Source of the DNA: Xylanimonas protaetiae
Lineage (GTDB): Bacteria > Actinomycetota > Actinomycetes > Actinomycetales > Cellulomonadaceae
Reading direction: 5' to 3'
DNA length: 64,000 nucleotides
Assembly: GCF_004135385.1 (NCBI RefSeq)
Contig: NZ_CP035493.1
Span: forward strand, 1,054,001 to 1,118,000
In this document: positions 1 to 11,324 of the stretch, in pieces
How the letters are laid out: each line of letters begins with the position of its first letter
Numbering within the stretch: position 1 is the stretch's first letter
Made by a program: the position numbers and the translations under genes
The notes under the pieces: model-generated
Told to the model about the DNA's origin: nothing
What the model saw: only the letters and a program-made list of their open reading frames with translations
Database searches by the model: none

Positions 1-34
1 AGACGAGCCCCTCCGTGAGGTCACGGCGTGCCAC
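1..34 (-). CDS. N-terminus of a third beta-propeller membrane protein (partial, cut by window edge)
   Basis: Only eleven codons are inside the window: a GTG at 34 reading VARRDLTEGLV off the left edge. The call rests on analogy with the two complete paralogs at 114-1838 and 2799-4631. All three have a TANNCT box, then exactly six bases, then the start codon, and the first residues resemble MVRRD of the 114-1838 gene. No domain is visible in so short a piece, so the protein family is inferred from context only. It would be the third member of a minus-strand paralog array. Confidence 0.4.
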   Translation of the reverse strand, partial: MARRDLTEGLV

Positions 35-40
35 GCCTCC

Positions 41-46
41 AGCGTA
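41..46 (-). promoter_or_regulatory. Leaderless -10 box of the left-edge gene
   Basis: TACGCT on the minus strand, six bases before the GTG at 34. The same arrangement precedes the two paralogs, so transcription probably begins at or next to the start codon. Confidence 0.5.
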
Positions 47-113
47 GGCAGCCAGGCGGACGCGCGGCGGTCGAGCCGCGGGTCACCCCGCAGTCCCCAC
101 GGTCACGCCGCCG

Positions 114-1838
114 TCATCGCGGGGCGCGGGGCGCGAGCAGGGTCAGCGTCCCCTCCCGCGCCCACGCCGTCTCCCCGCCGGGCAGCGTGCCTGCCACCAC
201 CGTGTCCGTGGCGGTGTACGCGAGCAGGCGCCCGTCGACGGCGAGGAGCCGCAGCGGGTCGCCGGTCGCCGGGGGCGCGGCGGTCCAGGTCTCGCCCGTG
301 CGCAGGTCCACGCCCACGACGTGCGTCACGGCACCCTGGCCCATCCCGGTGCCGACCGCGAGCACGGCGACACGGCCGTCCGTGACCACCTCCGGCTGCC
401 CGACCGCCGTGAGGCCGCCCGGCAGGCGGACGTTCCAGGTCGCGGCGCCGTCGTCGGCGCGCTGGGCGACGAGCGTCCGGTTGTCGGCGCCGAGGCTCAG
501 CACGACGCCGCCCGCCCGGGCCAGCACCGTGGTGACGCGCGGGCCGGTGCCGGACCGGCCTCCCGCCGGCCAGACGCGCGCCCCGTCCGCACCGAGCGCG
601 ACGAGGTGCCCGGAGCCGTCGAGCACCAGCCGCTGCGGTGCCGGGCCGTCCGTGGCGACGGGGAGCGCCGCCACGGACGGCACCGTGAACCGGACGGCGC
701 CGCGCGCGTCGAGGAACGCGGACGTGTCGCCCACGCGCGCGAACCCGCCGGACGGGTCGGGCACCAGGGCGTCCTGCACGGAGCCCGGCGGCGCGGTCAG
801 GGGCGCCCCGTCGGGCAGGTAGTCCGCCGCGACGCCGCAGCCCTCGACGTCCACGACCGTCGCCGAGACCCGGACGGTGGCCTCCGTGTGCACGCGGAAC
901 CCGGCATCCTGGTCCGGGGCCAGGCCGCACGTGCGGACGTCGGCGACGGGCCGGAACGGGATGTCCGCGACCCAGCGGGCGTCCCCGGTCACGGCGTCGG
1001 TCACGGTCAGCCGGACGCCCTGGCCCACGAGGAGCCCGTCGGGGTAGAAGGCGGTCAGGTCGCTCTCGTCGAGGATCGGGGCCGGGGGCGGCACCTCGCC
1101 CGTGCGCTGCACGTCGAGCAGCCCTCCGCCGGCCAGCGGGTGCAGGTCGTGGCCCGTCGCGTCGCCGAGGTCGCGCTGCCCGACGACGTCGCCGCGCGCG
1201 TCGATGACGGTGACGCGCCGGTCCGCGGCGGGCCCGGCGAGGCAGGTCAGCGTCGTGGGGGTTGCCGCGCGCTCGCCGGCGACGGCCGCCGGCCCGCAGT
1301 CGACCTGCCCGCCCAGCGCGTGCCGCCACGCCTCGCGACCGTCGGCGAGGCGCAGCCCGACGACGTCGCCGCCGTCGGCCGTCACGACCGTCCCGGGGAG
1401 CGCGCCGAGCACCTCGCCGGTGAGCGGCGTCGTCCAGGCGGCCGTGAGGCCGCCGTGGCCCAGGTCGCGCACCCCGCCCGGGGACGCGACGACGGCCGCG
1501 ACCCGCGCACGCTCGGCGGCGTCCGCCCGCGCGTGCCGGACCGCGACCGTCACGCCCGCGGTCCCGCCGACGACGACGGCCACCGCCGTGCCGAGAGCGA
1601 CCAGGCGGCGGCGCGGCTGCCGCGCGAGGAGCGCCCGGGCGCTCCGGGCGGCGGCCCGCACCGGGTCCGCGAGCGCCGGGACCCGGCCGCCGCGAGCGCC
1701 GCCCGGACCGGCGCCAGATCCGTCCTCGGGCCCGGCGCCCGGTCCGGTGCCAGTCACGGAGCCGGTCACGGCGGCGGCGTCCGGCCCGGCCTCGTCGGGC
1801 TCGAGGTCGAACAGGAGCATGGTGTCGCGGCGAACCAT
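114..1838 (-). CDS. Membrane-anchored PQQ-like beta-propeller protein (paralog 1)
   Basis: A 574-residue protein with a cytoplasmic acidic/Gly-Pro N-terminus (about 1-75), one transmembrane helix (about 79-100, after an Arg-rich stretch) and a large outer domain. That domain has repeated W/G-D-G motifs such as DGREAW, DARWV, TWNVRL and GETWT, as in PQQ-like (quinoprotein dehydrogenase-like) beta-propellers. No catalytic residues are evident, so a binding or scaffold role at the cell surface is more likely than an enzyme. The ATG at 1838 is preferred over the internal ATG at 1820 because TAGCCT lies six bases upstream, as in its paralogs. It is related to the 2799-4631 protein, with the membrane helix at the same residue positions. 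Function unknown. Confidence 0.75.
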   Translation of the reverse strand: MVRRDTMLLFDLEPDEAGPDAAAVTGSVTGTGPGAGPEDGSGAGPGGARGGRVPALADPVRAAARSARALLARQPRRRLVALGTAVAVVVGGTAGVTVAVRHARADAAERARVAAVVASPGGVRDLGHGGLTAAWTTPLTGEVLGALPGTVVTADGGDVVGLRLADGREAWRHALGGQVDCGPAAVAGERAATPTTLTCLAGPAADRRVTVIDARGDVVGQRDLGDATGHDLHPLAGGGLLDVQRTGEVPPPAPILDESDLTAFYPDGLLVGQGVRLTVTDAVTGDARWVADIPFRPVADVRTCGLAPDQDAGFRVHTEATVRVSATVVDVEGCGVAADYLPDGAPLTAPPGSVQDALVPDPSGGFARVGDTSAFLDARGAVRFTVPSVAALPVATDGPAPQRLVLDGSGHLVALGADGARVWPAGGRSGTGPRVTTVLARAGGVVLSLGADNRTLVAQRADDGAATWNVRLPGGLTAVGQPEVVTDGRVAVLAVGTGMGQGAVTHVVGVDLRTGETWTAAPPATGDPLRLLAVDGRLLAYTATDTVVAGTLPGGETAWAREGTLTLLAPRAPR

Positions 1839-1844
1839 CCGCGC

Positions 1845-1850
1845 AGGCTA
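1845..1850 (-). promoter_or_regulatory. Leaderless -10 box of beta-propeller paralog 1
   Basis: TAGCCT on the minus strand, six bases before the ATG at 1838. It fits the actinobacterial TANNNT consensus and leaves no room for a ribosome binding site. Confidence 0.55.
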
Positions 1851-1958
1851 GAGCCTCCGCCTGTGCGGGGGAAGGGCGGTGCCTGGTCGCTGCCCGAGCC
1901 CCTGGCCGCGGGGCCGGTCCCGGTGCAGGCTAGGAGCACCCGTCCGGAAGGAGTCCTC

Positions 1959-2786
1959 GTGAGCATCTCCCTGTGCGCCACCTGCGGCGTCGAGCACGCG
2001 TCCCGCCCGCCCGTCTGCGCGATCTGCGCGGACGAGCGCCAGTGGGTGCCGGCTGACGGCCAGCGTTGGACCACGCTCGAGGAGCTCGCCGCGGCGGGCG
2101 CGTCCGTGACGGTCGCGGAGCTCGAGCCGTCGCTGTGGGCGCTGGAGGTCGCGGGCGTCTCGATCGGCATCGGGCAGCAGTCGAAGCTGCTGGTCACGCC
2201 CGCAGGGGCGCTCCTGTGGGACCCGCTGCCGTTCGTCGACGACGCCGCCGCGGCCCGCGTGCGCGAGCTCGCCGGGGACGCCGGGGTGGTCGCCGTGGCG
2301 GCGTCGCACCCGCACATGTTCGGCGCGCAGCTCGAGTGGTCGCGGCTGCTGGGCGGCGTGCCCGTGCTGGTCAGCCGGGCGGACCTCGACTGGGTGGCCC
2401 GGCCCGGCGCTGCGCTCGAGGCGTGGGAGGGCGAGCGGGAGCTCCTGCCTGGGGTGACGCTGACGCAGCCGGGCGGTCACTTCCCCGGCTCCGCCGTCGT
2501 GCACTGGGCGGGCGGCGCGGGCGGGCGCGGGGTGCTGCTCAGCGGCGACACGATCTTCGCCAATCCCGACCGCGTGTCCGTGAGCTTCATGCGCTCGTAC
2601 CCGAACCGCATCCCGCTCTCGGGCCGCGTCGCGGAACGGGTCGCGGCCCACGTGGCCCGCTTCAGCTTCGAGCGCCTCTACAACAACTTCGACGGCGTCG
2701 TCCCGCGTGACGCCCGCGACGTCGTCGTCCGCTCGGCGCGCCGCCACCGCGAGTGGGCGGACGGGGACCACGACCACCTGACGTGA
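1959..2786 (+). CDS. Metallo-beta-lactamase-fold hydrolase with N-terminal CxxC pairs
   Basis: A 275-residue protein. The GTG start at 1959 is fixed by a GGAAGGAG ribosome binding site six bases upstream. The N-terminus has two Cys pairs (C6-x2-C9 and C20-x2-C23) that could form a zinc ribbon. The MBL fold is indicated by SHPHMF near residue 117, GGHFPGS near 172 and SGDTIF near 195, which supply His/Asp metal ligands. The classical HxHxDH motif is reduced to HPH, so the metal site is not a textbook one. Such proteins are usually annotated only as MBL-fold hydrolases; the substrate cannot be told. It sits alone on the plus strand between two minus-strand beta-propeller genes, which splits that array. 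Confidence 0.8.
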   Translation: MSISLCATCGVEHASRPPVCAICADERQWVPADGQRWTTLEELAAAGASVTVAELEPSLWALEVAGVSIGIGQQSKLLVTPAGALLWDPLPFVDDAAAARVRELAGDAGVVAVAASHPHMFGAQLEWSRLLGGVPVLVSRADLDWVARPGAALEAWEGERELLPGVTLTQPGGHFPGSAVVHWAGGAGGRGVLLSGDTIFANPDRVSVSFMRSYPNRIPLSGRVAERVAAHVARFSFERLYNNFDGVVPRDARDVVVRSARRHREWADGDHDHLT

Positions 2787-2798
2787 GGGCGGGGCGCG

Positions 2799-4631
2799 TC
2801 ACGCCACCCGGGACACCGTCGCGCCGTCGATGCACAGCAGGTGGCCCGTGACGGCGAGACACTCCGCGTCGGGCGACATCATCGCGTCGAGCCGGTCCGG
2901 GCCCAGCTGCCAGACCCGCGCCCCGGTGCGCACCGCGTACGCCGTCCACGTGCGTGGCGCGCGCGAGCCGCGGCTGCTCGGCGTGACCACGACGACGACG
3001 CGCCCGTCCGTCCACGCACCCTGCAGGTACATGCCCGCGTCCAGGCCGGCACCCATCCCGCCGAGGGGGCCGGCCGTCCACAGCGTCGCGCCCGACGCGA
3101 CGTCCAGCCCGACCAGCTCGCCGCGCGCCTCCGCGCCGTGCCGCACCAGCACCATGACGCCGTCGGCCTCGGCGACGGCGCCCACCGTCGCGGGCTCGTC
3201 GCGCGCGGACCAGAGGGTCGTGCCGTCCGGGCCCACGGCCCAGAGGCGCTCGCCGTCGCGCACCAGAAGGACGCCGGCGGCGTCGAGCCCGCCGGTGCCG
3301 TCGGTCGCGAGCGGGTCGAGCACGCCGCCGGGCAGCCGCGCCACCCGCTGCCCGGTCCGGTCGTAGACGTCGGTGGACCGGGTCCACGGCACGTCCCACG
3401 GCTCGCCCACGAAGCCCTCGCTCACGGCGACGCCGCCACCCGCGAGCGTCCGCACGCGCGGCCAGGCGGTGACGGGCCGCGGCGTGGTCAGGTAGCGCGA
3501 CAGGACGACGCCGTCGGGCGCGACGACGACGGAGATCCCGCACGTGTCGAGCTGCACGCCGTCCTCCGTGACGGCGGACGACAGCGCCCCGACGTCGAAC
3601 ACGGTCGTCAGGCGCCCGTCGTCGACGCAGCCCGACCAGTCGCCCTCGTCCTCGACGCGCCCGACGGGCACCGTGGTGGTCCACAGGGTCTCGCCGCTGA
3701 CCGCGTCCTCGGCCGTGAGCGTCACGGGTGGTGCGTCGAACGCGGTGCTGAACCGCCACAGCCAGGCCGGGTCCTCGACGAACTCGAGCCCCGCGGGCAG
3801 CGGCCCGTGCCGCTCCGTGCGCCACACCGTCCCGCCCGGGCCGGGCAGCAGCCGCGTGGTCTCGTCGAGGCCGTCGGGCGTGCGGCGGATGAGGTGCCCG
3901 TCGGGCCCGACGACGACGACGCGCGACGTCCGCCCACGCCCCGTCGTGCACACGAGCCGCGGCGCGACGGCGGGCACGGCGGACCGGTCCCAGCCCAGGT
4001 TGACGGACCCGGTGCCGCACCCGGTCGCGTCGCCGACGGGCACCCGCCACAGCCGCTCGCCGGTCTCGACGTCGAGCCCGTGCAGCCACCAGCCGGAGTC
4101 GCGGCGGTCGTCGACGATCGCCGGGGGCGGCTCGGCCAGGTCCGGGTCCGGCACCGCGACGACGACGACGTCGTCCTGCGCACCGTCGAGCACGCCGACC
4201 GTCCACAGGGGCGCCGCGGCGGGGTCCTCGGTCGTGGCGAGGGTCTGGCTCCACCGCGTGCGGACGGGCGTGCTGAGGTCGGCGACCGCACCGGTCGCGG
4301 CGAGCAGCCGGGCGGTGTCGGCGCGGTCGCGCAGCACCGCGGTCACCGCGCCGCTCCCGACGACGAGCGCGGCCGCCAGGCTCCCGGCGACGAGCTGGGC
4401 GGGCGTCCGGGCACGCAGCCACGCCCCCGCCCGGCGGCCCGCGCGCGTCAGGAGGGACGGGGCGACCGCCGGGCCGTCTCCGGGGCGGCGGGACGCGTCG
4501 CCGGACCCGGGGTCGCCCCCGTCGGGGGCGGCCCCGCCCGGGAGGCCCGCGCCCGGGACGTCGTCGTCCGGCGCCTCGTCGTCCGGCACGAGCTCGAAGG
4601 CCAGGACGTCCTGGCCGCCGTCGTGTGCCAC
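2799..4631 (-). CDS. Membrane-anchored PQQ-like beta-propeller protein (paralog 2)
   Basis: From the GTG at 4631 this is a 610-residue protein. It has an acidic N-terminal tail (about 1-65), an Arg-rich boundary, a membrane helix at about 79-100, and an outer beta-propeller domain with blade-like motifs such as GERLWRV, SGETLWTT, GTTLWSA and GATLWT. It is about 35 residues longer than its neighbour paralog. TACGCT six bases before the GTG decides the start; the frame stays open to 4715 but the extra residues lack propeller character. Paired Cys in the outer domain suggest disulphides and an extracellular location. Its stop lies 12 bases from the convergent MBL gene stop. The ligand is unknown. 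Confidence 0.75.
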   Translation of the reverse strand: MAHDGGQDVLAFELVPDDEAPDDDVPGAGLPGGAAPDGGDPGSGDASRRPGDGPAVAPSLLTRAGRRAGAWLRARTPAQLVAGSLAAALVVGSGAVTAVLRDRADTARLLAATGAVADLSTPVRTRWSQTLATTEDPAAAPLWTVGVLDGAQDDVVVVAVPDPDLAEPPPAIVDDRRDSGWWLHGLDVETGERLWRVPVGDATGCGTGSVNLGWDRSAVPAVAPRLVCTTGRGRTSRVVVVGPDGHLIRRTPDGLDETTRLLPGPGGTVWRTERHGPLPAGLEFVEDPAWLWRFSTAFDAPPVTLTAEDAVSGETLWTTTVPVGRVEDEGDWSGCVDDGRLTTVFDVGALSSAVTEDGVQLDTCGISVVVAPDGVVLSRYLTTPRPVTAWPRVRTLAGGGVAVSEGFVGEPWDVPWTRSTDVYDRTGQRVARLPGGVLDPLATDGTGGLDAAGVLLVRDGERLWAVGPDGTTLWSARDEPATVGAVAEADGVMVLVRHGAEARGELVGLDVASGATLWTAGPLGGMGAGLDAGMYLQGAWTDGRVVVVVTPSSRGSRAPRTWTAYAVRTGARVWQLGPDRLDAMMSPDAECLAVTGHLLCIDGATVSRVA

Positions 4632-4637
4632 CCGTCC

Positions 4638-4643
4638 AGCGTA
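4638..4643 (-). promoter_or_regulatory. Leaderless -10 box of beta-propeller paralog 2
   Basis: TACGCT on the minus strand, six bases before the GTG at 4631; identical in sequence and spacing to the box at 41-46. Confidence 0.55.
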
Positions 4644-4721
4644 GGCAGCCCGCGGAGGCCCGCCTACGGGAGGCCTCGCCCGGGAGACGTCGGCCGAACG
4701 CACCGGAGCCCGCACGCACCG

Positions 4722-4765
4722 GAGCCCGGCGGCCAGACCTGCGGGCAGGCTCGGCCGCCGGGCTC
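4722..4765 (-). terminator. Long hairpin downstream of ybdD
   Basis: Arms 4722-4734 and 4753-4765 are a perfect 13-bp inverted repeat. The 18-base loop contains a second hairpin (CCTGC, two bases, GCAGG). There is no T-tract, as is common for GC-rich actinobacterial terminators. It lies 25 bases past the end of the cstA-ybdD operon. Confidence 0.6.
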
Positions 4766-4789
4766 GGCGGCGGTCAGGCGCTCAGGCGC

Positions 4790-4984
4790 TCAGCAGCAGC
4801 GCGCGCCGGGGTTGGCGTCCTGGGCGGCGTACCGGTCCCGCCAGTAGGCACCGACCGTCGGCACGGGCGCCGTCGGGTGGTGCCGGCGCAGGTGGGCGAC
4901 GTAGCGCTCGTAGTCGCTCTCCCCCATCACGCCCTTGACGTACCAGGCCACGGCCCGCCACCCCCGGCGCACGACGCCGCCCAC
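4790..4984 (-). CDS. ybdD: YbdD/YjiX family small protein, CstA partner
   Basis: A 64-residue protein starting at a GTG two bases after the cstA stop codon, so translation is probably coupled. It has the family features: a Trp/Arg-rich N-terminus, GESDYERYVAH, a HHP motif and the terminal ARCC. The length matches the Escherichia coli homolog (about 65 residues). In enterobacteria YbdD and YjiX are encoded with CstA and BtsT and are needed for full pyruvate uptake, probably as a cytoplasmic accessory subunit. The C-terminal vicinal Cys pair is conserved and may bind metal or be redox-active. Its synteny with cstA makes the assignment secure. Confidence 0.9.
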   Translation of the reverse strand: MGGVVRRGWRAVAWYVKGVMGESDYERYVAHLRRHHPTAPVPTVGAYWRDRYAAQDANPGARCC

Positions 4985-4986
4985 GG

Positions 4987-7245
4987 TCAGTGCGCCCCCG
5001 CCGGCGCCCGGACGGCGCCCGTGGCGGCGTCGTGCGCGGCCCACTGCGCGGCGACCTCGCGCTCGGCGTCCGTCATCACGAGGCTGCGCGGTGCGAACCG
5101 GTGCGACGTGACGTCGGGCTCCTCCGTCGTCGGGAGGCCGCCGGCGCGGAACGCCTTGACGCACACCCACAGCGCGACGAGCGCGACGATCACCACGAGC
5201 AGCGCGAACACGATCGACAGGACGCCCTGGATGGTCGTGTTGCGGATGACGGCGTCGATCGCCTCGGGCGTCTTGGCCGTGCCGAACTCGGTGGCGCCGC
5301 TGGCCTTGGCGTCCACGAACGCGCGGTGCTGGGCCCAGTAGCCGATGGCCGGGACGTCGCTGAAGATCTTCTGCCACGACGCCGTGAGCGTCACCGCGAG
5401 GTCCCACAGCAGCGGGACGGCGGGGATCCAGGCCCACCTGACCAGGCCCTTCTTGACGACGACGACCGTCACCACGGACAGCGCCATGGCCGCGAGGAGC
5501 TGGTTCGCGATGCCGAACAGCGGGAAGAGCGTGTTGATGCCGCCCAGCGGGTCGGTGACGCCCATGAGCAGGATGGAGCCCCACAGGCCCACGACGACGA
5601 CGGACGCGATCCACGCGCCGAGGCGCCACGAGGGGTCGCGGAACTTCTTGAGCGGGCCGCCCAGGTTGCCGACGGTGTCGGTGAGCATGAAGCGCGCGAC
5701 GCGCGTGCCGGCGTCGACCGTGGTGAGGATGAACAGCGCCTCGAACATGATCGCGAAGTGGTACCAGAACGCGGTCAGCCCGCCGCCGAACAGCTTGCCG
5801 AGGATGCCGGCCATGCCGAGGGCGAGCGTCGGGGCGCCACCGGTGCGGCTGATGATCGACGCCTCGCCGACGCTGTCGGCCGCCGCCTGGAGCTCGGCGG
5901 CCGTGATGGGCGTGCCGGACAGGCCGAGGCCGTTGACGTACGCGGCCGCGGTCTCGGGCGTGCCGCCCGTGAGGCCGGCGGCGGCGTTCATCGAGAAGTA
6001 CAGGTGCTGGTCGATGGAGATGGCGGTGACCAGCGCCATGATCGCCACGAACGACTCGACGAGCATGCCGCCGTAGCCGATCATCCGGAGCTGGCCCTCC
6101 TTCTCCACGAGCTTGGGCGTGGTGCCCGAGGAGATCAGGGCGTGGAACCCGGACAGGGCGCCGCAGGCGATGGTGATGAACAGGAACGGGAACATCGACC
6201 CGGCGAACGCGGGCCCGTCGCCGTGAATGCCGAACGACGACAGCGCGGGGGCCTCCACGACCGGCCGCGCGATGAGCACGCCGACGGCGAGCAGCGCGAT
6301 GGTGCCCACCTTCATGAAGGTCGACAGATAGTCGCGCGGGGCGAGCAGCAGCCACACGGGCAGCACCGAGGCGAGGAACCCGTAGCCGATGATGAGCCAG
6401 GCCACGGTCACCTTGTCGAGCGTGAAGGCGTCCTGGCCCCAGTCGGTCGAGGCGACCCAGCCGCCCGCGACGATCGCGAGGAGCAGCAGCGCGACGCCGA
6501 CGACCGACACCTCGGCGACGCGGCCGGGACGCAGGTAGCGCAGGTAGACGCCCATGAAGAGCGCGATCGGGATGGTCATGCCCACGGAGAACACGCCCCA
6601 CGGCGACTCGGCGAGGGCGTTGGTCACCACGAGGGCCAGCACGGCCAGGATGATGATCATGATGACGAAGACGCCGATGAGGCCGGCGGCCCCGCCGACC
6701 GTGCCCATCTCCTCGCGGATCATCTGGCCGAGCGAGCGGCCGCGGCGGCGCGTGGACATCCACAGCACCAGGTAGTCCTGGACGCAGCCGGCGACGACGG
6801 CGCCGACGATGATCCAGATGGTCGAGGGCAGGTAGCCCATCTGCGCCGCGAGCACCGGGCCGACGAGCGGGCCGGCGCCGGCGATGGCGGCGAAGTGGTG
6901 GCCGAACAGCACGCGGCGGTCGGTCGGCGCGAAGTCGCGCCCGTTCTCGAGCTGCTCCGACGGCGTCGCGCGGTCGTCGCGCGGCCGCACCACCTTGTAC
7001 TCGATGAGGCGGGCGTAGAAGCGGTAGCCGATGACGTACGTGCCGACGGCGGCCAGGACGAAGTAGGCGCCGTTGACGGTCTCGCCGCGCGCGAACGCCA
7101 CGAGCGCCCACGCGACGGCGGCCACGAGGCCGACGACGGCGAACACCGCCTTCTTGCCGGGGGTCATGGGCCGTCGGTCGATGACGGCGACGGGGGGCTG
7201 GTCGGGATCGGTCCGGACCAGGTCGACGAGCTCTGGCGAGCGCAC
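4987..7245 (-). CDS. cstA: Carbon starvation protein A (pyruvate/peptide transporter)
   Basis: A 752-residue polytopic membrane protein with the CstA-family core. Visible segments include AVGTYVIGYRFYARLIEYKV, FGHHFAAIAGAGPLVGPVLA and FGIANQLLAAMAL, then a C-terminal cytoplasmic tail. The GTG start at 7245 is chosen because GGAGG lies five bases upstream; the frame stays open to 7308 without one. The family imports pyruvate or peptides during carbon limitation, with a YbdD-type small protein. That partner is encoded two bases downstream here, so the two form an operon. A possible promoter with a repeated GGGTCAC motif lies upstream, after the terminator of the peptide importer operon. Confidence 0.93.
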   Translation of the reverse strand: MRSPELVDLVRTDPDQPPVAVIDRRPMTPGKKAVFAVVGLVAAVAWALVAFARGETVNGAYFVLAAVGTYVIGYRFYARLIEYKVVRPRDDRATPSEQLENGRDFAPTDRRVLFGHHFAAIAGAGPLVGPVLAAQMGYLPSTIWIIVGAVVAGCVQDYLVLWMSTRRRGRSLGQMIREEMGTVGGAAGLIGVFVIMIIILAVLALVVTNALAESPWGVFSVGMTIPIALFMGVYLRYLRPGRVAEVSVVGVALLLLAIVAGGWVASTDWGQDAFTLDKVTVAWLIIGYGFLASVLPVWLLLAPRDYLSTFMKVGTIALLAVGVLIARPVVEAPALSSFGIHGDGPAFAGSMFPFLFITIACGALSGFHALISSGTTPKLVEKEGQLRMIGYGGMLVESFVAIMALVTAISIDQHLYFSMNAAAGLTGGTPETAAAYVNGLGLSGTPITAAELQAAADSVGEASIISRTGGAPTLALGMAGILGKLFGGGLTAFWYHFAIMFEALFILTTVDAGTRVARFMLTDTVGNLGGPLKKFRDPSWRLGAWIASVVVVGLWGSILLMGVTDPLGGINTLFPLFGIANQLLAAMALSVVTVVVVKKGLVRWAWIPAVPLLWDLAVTLTASWQKIFSDVPAIGYWAQHRAFVDAKASGATEFGTAKTPEAIDAVIRNTTIQGVLSIVFALLVVIVALVALWVCVKAFRAGGLPTTEEPDVTSHRFAPRSLVMTDAEREVAAQWAAHDAATGAVRAPAGAH

Positions 7246-7301
7246 AGGGGCCTCCTTGCCTCTGAAATGCCGCAGATCCGGACGACTCTGACCGGACTGC
7301 C

Positions 7302-7339
7302 GGGTCACACCATAGTGGCCTGGGTCACCCGGTTGTCCA
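7302..7339 (-). promoter_or_regulatory. Candidate cstA promoter with duplicated GGGTCAC motif
   Basis: On the minus strand TGGACA (7339-7334) and TATGGT (7314-7309) are separated by 19 bases, about 64 bases before the cstA start. On the plus strand GGGTCAC occurs at 7302-7308 and 7322-7328, 20 bases apart, on either side of the -10 box. This suits a regulator touching one DNA face. The promoter is weak by consensus. Confidence 0.35.
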
Positions 7340-7358
7340 GGAGCCCGGGGACGGCAAC

Positions 7359-7391
7359 GGCCCCGCCGCCTCTCCTGGAGGCGACGGGGCC
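7359..7391 (-). terminator. Strong hairpin between the peptide importer operon and cstA
   Basis: A 14-position stem (7359-7372 with 7378-7391) has one mismatch and a 5-base loop. It ends the dppA-like transcript 32 bases after its stop codon. No T-tract follows. Confidence 0.75.
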
Positions 7392-7422
7392 GGTGTCGAC
7401 CGAGGTCAGCGACGGGGTGTCG

Positions 7423-9197
7423 TCACTTCTCCCAGCCGATGTTCTCGACGTGCGGGTTGAGCGCCTTGAAGCCGCTCGTCGACGCCATCGCGCTGCCGCC
7501 GTAGTTGGCGAGACCCGTCTTGACGGCCATCATGACCGGGCCGTTGAAGAGCGGGAAGGTGCCGTACAGCGCGAGGGCCTGCGACTCGGCCTCGTTGAGC
7601 TGCTTGATGGCGTCGGCCGTGTCCTCGATCTGGCCGGCCTTCTTGAAGCCCTCGTCCGCCTTCGGGTCGCCGATGTAGGCGTAGTTCGAGTCGGAGTCGG
7701 AGCAGTAGAGCTGGCAGCCCGAGGTCGAGTAGCCGTACGGGTCGGACGCCGACCACGCCATGATGAGCATCTCGTACGTGCCGCCCACGACGACGTCGGA
7801 GAACTGCGACGGGTCCTGGTTGTCGAGCTGGATGTCGATGCCGGCCGCCTTGCCCATGGCCTGGACGGCGTTGGCGATGGCCGCCTGGATCGGCGAGTCA
7901 CCGAAGAAGGTGTACTTCACCGTGACCTTGGCGCCGTCCTTGGCGTAGTAGCCGTCGGAGCCCTTGGCGTAGCCGGCACCCTCGAGCGTCTTGCCGGCGT
8001 TCTCCACCGAGTACTTCGAGTCGGCGGGCATGTTGTTCGCGTAGCCGTCCTGGAACGGGAACATGATCTCCGAGCCCAGCGGGTCCTCGGTCCAGTTGAG
8101 GCCCTGGTACTTGATCTCGGCGAGCTTCGCGACGTCGATCGACTGCGTGATCGCCTTGCGCACGGCGAGGTCCTTGAGCGAGTCGGCCTTCGTGTTGAAG
8201 GTGACGACGCCCGTGGACGTGGCGGTGTTCACGCGGATCTGCGTGTTGTCCATGCTCTGGGCGACCTTGAGACGGTCGGCCGTGGCGACGCCGGTCGCGT
8301 CGATCTCACCGTTCTGGAAGGCGTTGATCGAGGCCGAGTCGTCCATGACCTTGAACTGGACCTTGTCGAGCAGCGGCTTGGTGCCCCACCAGTTCGGGTT
8401 CGGCACGAACGTGGCCTGCGTGTCGTCGAACGAGTCGACGACGAACGGGCCGGCAGCCCACTCGTTGTGCGGGTTGTTGATCCACCCGTCGGTGAAGGTC
8501 GCCGGGTCGATGGCCTTCGGGTTCTCGAGGTTGATGAAGAGGTACTGGTACGGGTAGAAGGGCGTGTCGAAGGTGACGACGGCCTGCTTCGCGCTCGTGC
8601 CCTGGGTCACCGACGCGATCTGCTCGTAGCCGGCGGTCGACGGCGGGTTGTACGCCTCGTCCTTGCCCGACTGCGTCTTCCACGTGGCCTCGAAGGCCGT
8701 CCAGTCGATCGGCGTCCCGTCGTTCCAGGTCGCCTTCTCGTTGATGTCGTAGGTGACGACCAGCGGGTCGGTCGAGGTGACCTCGACCTTGCTCAGGAAG
8801 TCGGGGTTCGGCGTCGGGTTGCCCGAGACGTCGTAGTCCCACAGCTGCGGCTGGTAGTAGGTCCAGAACTGGGCCATGTAGCCGGTGTTGCCGTCCGTGT
8901 TGAAGGCGTTCCAGTTCGGGCCGACCTCGGACGTCGCCAGCGTGAGCGTGCCGCCCTGCTTCAGCTTGTCGCGGTCCTGGGCGTTGTCGTACGCGACGCC
9001 CTCCTCGGGCATCGGGTAGTCCGTGCCCATGGTCTTGGCGTCGAAGCCCGCGGCGGGCTGCTTCGCGGTGGTGCTGTGCTCGCCGGTGCTCTTGTCGCCG
9101 TCTGCGCCGTTGCTGCCCGACGCGCACGCGGACAGCGTGAGCGCCAGCGCCGCGACGACGACGGTGGCCTGGGCCGCCGTCTTCCGCATGCTCTTCA

Positions 9198-9198
<1 letters not shown>
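7423..9198 (-). CDS. Peptide ABC transporter substrate-binding lipoprotein (SBP_bac_5)
   Basis: A 591-residue receptor. A short basic N-terminus and hydrophobic stretch lead to the lipobox LSAC (Cys25), followed by Ser/Gly-rich linker, so it is a membrane-anchored extracytoplasmic lipoprotein. The body is of the family 5 (OppA/DppA) type: TLTLATSEVGPNWNAF, TYDINEKATWNDGTPID, SVENAGKTLEGAGY. The ATG at 9198 has GGAGA seven bases upstream and overlaps the TGA of the ATPase gene by one base. It is last in a permease-permease-ATPase-receptor operon, an unusual order since the receptor often comes first. The ligand is probably an oligopeptide. Confidence 0.92.
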
Positions 9199-11320
<2,122 letters not shown>

Positions 11321-11324
<4 letters not shown>

